From the NCBI GenBank assembly GCA_003484865.1, contig DMZT01000430.1, positions 1-5,004 on the forward strand: a DNA stretch of 5,004 nucleotides. The letters are read 5' to 3'. The notes under the pieces were generated by a model. That model was not told where the DNA came from and did no database searches. It worked only from the letters and a program-made list of their open reading frames with translations. Shown here piece by piece: positions 4,990-5,004 of this stretch (position 1 is its first letter; each line of letters starts with the position of its first letter). The position numbers and the translations under genes were made by a program. This DNA is from Stenotrophomonas sp. (GTDB lineage Bacteria; Pseudomonadota; Gammaproteobacteria; Xanthomonadales; Xanthomonadaceae).

Positions 4990-5004
4990 GATCAGACGTT
5001 GAAG

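Noticed and set aside
1..5004. CRISPR array, tRNA or rRNA gene, insertion sequence, attachment site
   Set aside because: No spaced direct repeats, cloverleaf, rRNA motifs, transposase or terminal inverted repeats were seen on either strand.

Overview
High-GC chromosomal DNA of a gammaproteobacterium, most likely Stenotrophomonas or a close Xanthomonadaceae relative. The base composition, codon use and recalled protein types (a DedA-PAP2 fusion, a small kinase with the HNDLAKEANW loop, an HSDL2-like reductase) point there. This assignment comes from recalled family knowledge, not a database search. The window is densely coded: five protein genes, no RNA gene, no insertion sequence, no CRISPR array and no phage gene seen. 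No gap between genes exceeds about 120 bases.

Layout. Bases 1-1459 (minus strand) hold the first 486 codons of a polytopic membrane protein that fuses a DedA/VTT domain to a PAP2 phosphatase-like domain. It runs off the left edge and was translated by hand. Divergent from it across 102 bases lies a 220-residue Kdo/RIO-type kinase-like protein (1562-2224, plus). In both genes a -10 hexamer sits exactly 6 bases before the ATG, which predicts leaderless transcripts from both sides. The kinase gene converges on a 223-residue lipoprotein gene (2294-2965, minus), with a short GC-rich hairpin between them. That lipoprotein is divergent from an HSDL2-like short-chain reductase (3083-3901, plus). An inverted repeat lies in the shared promoter region. 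The reductase is followed in the same direction by a second lipoprotein, of the DUF3829/YiiG type (start chosen at 3984, end 4949), and then by a large terminator-like hairpin at 4953-4989.

How the genes fit together. Three or four of the five products act in or on the cell envelope: the DedA-PAP2 protein in the inner membrane, two lipoproteins predicted for the periplasmic face of the outer membrane, and possibly the kinase if it acts on a lipid or sugar. No clear operon or defence, secretion or biosynthetic system is visible, and I do not see a new multi-gene system. The most interesting points are small: the paired leaderless promoters with G-tracts around one -10 box, and altered catalytic motifs in three enzyme-like proteins (PSVS for PSGH in the PAP2 domain, Arg for the usual beta3 Lys in the kinase, Ala for the usual Ser in the reductase).
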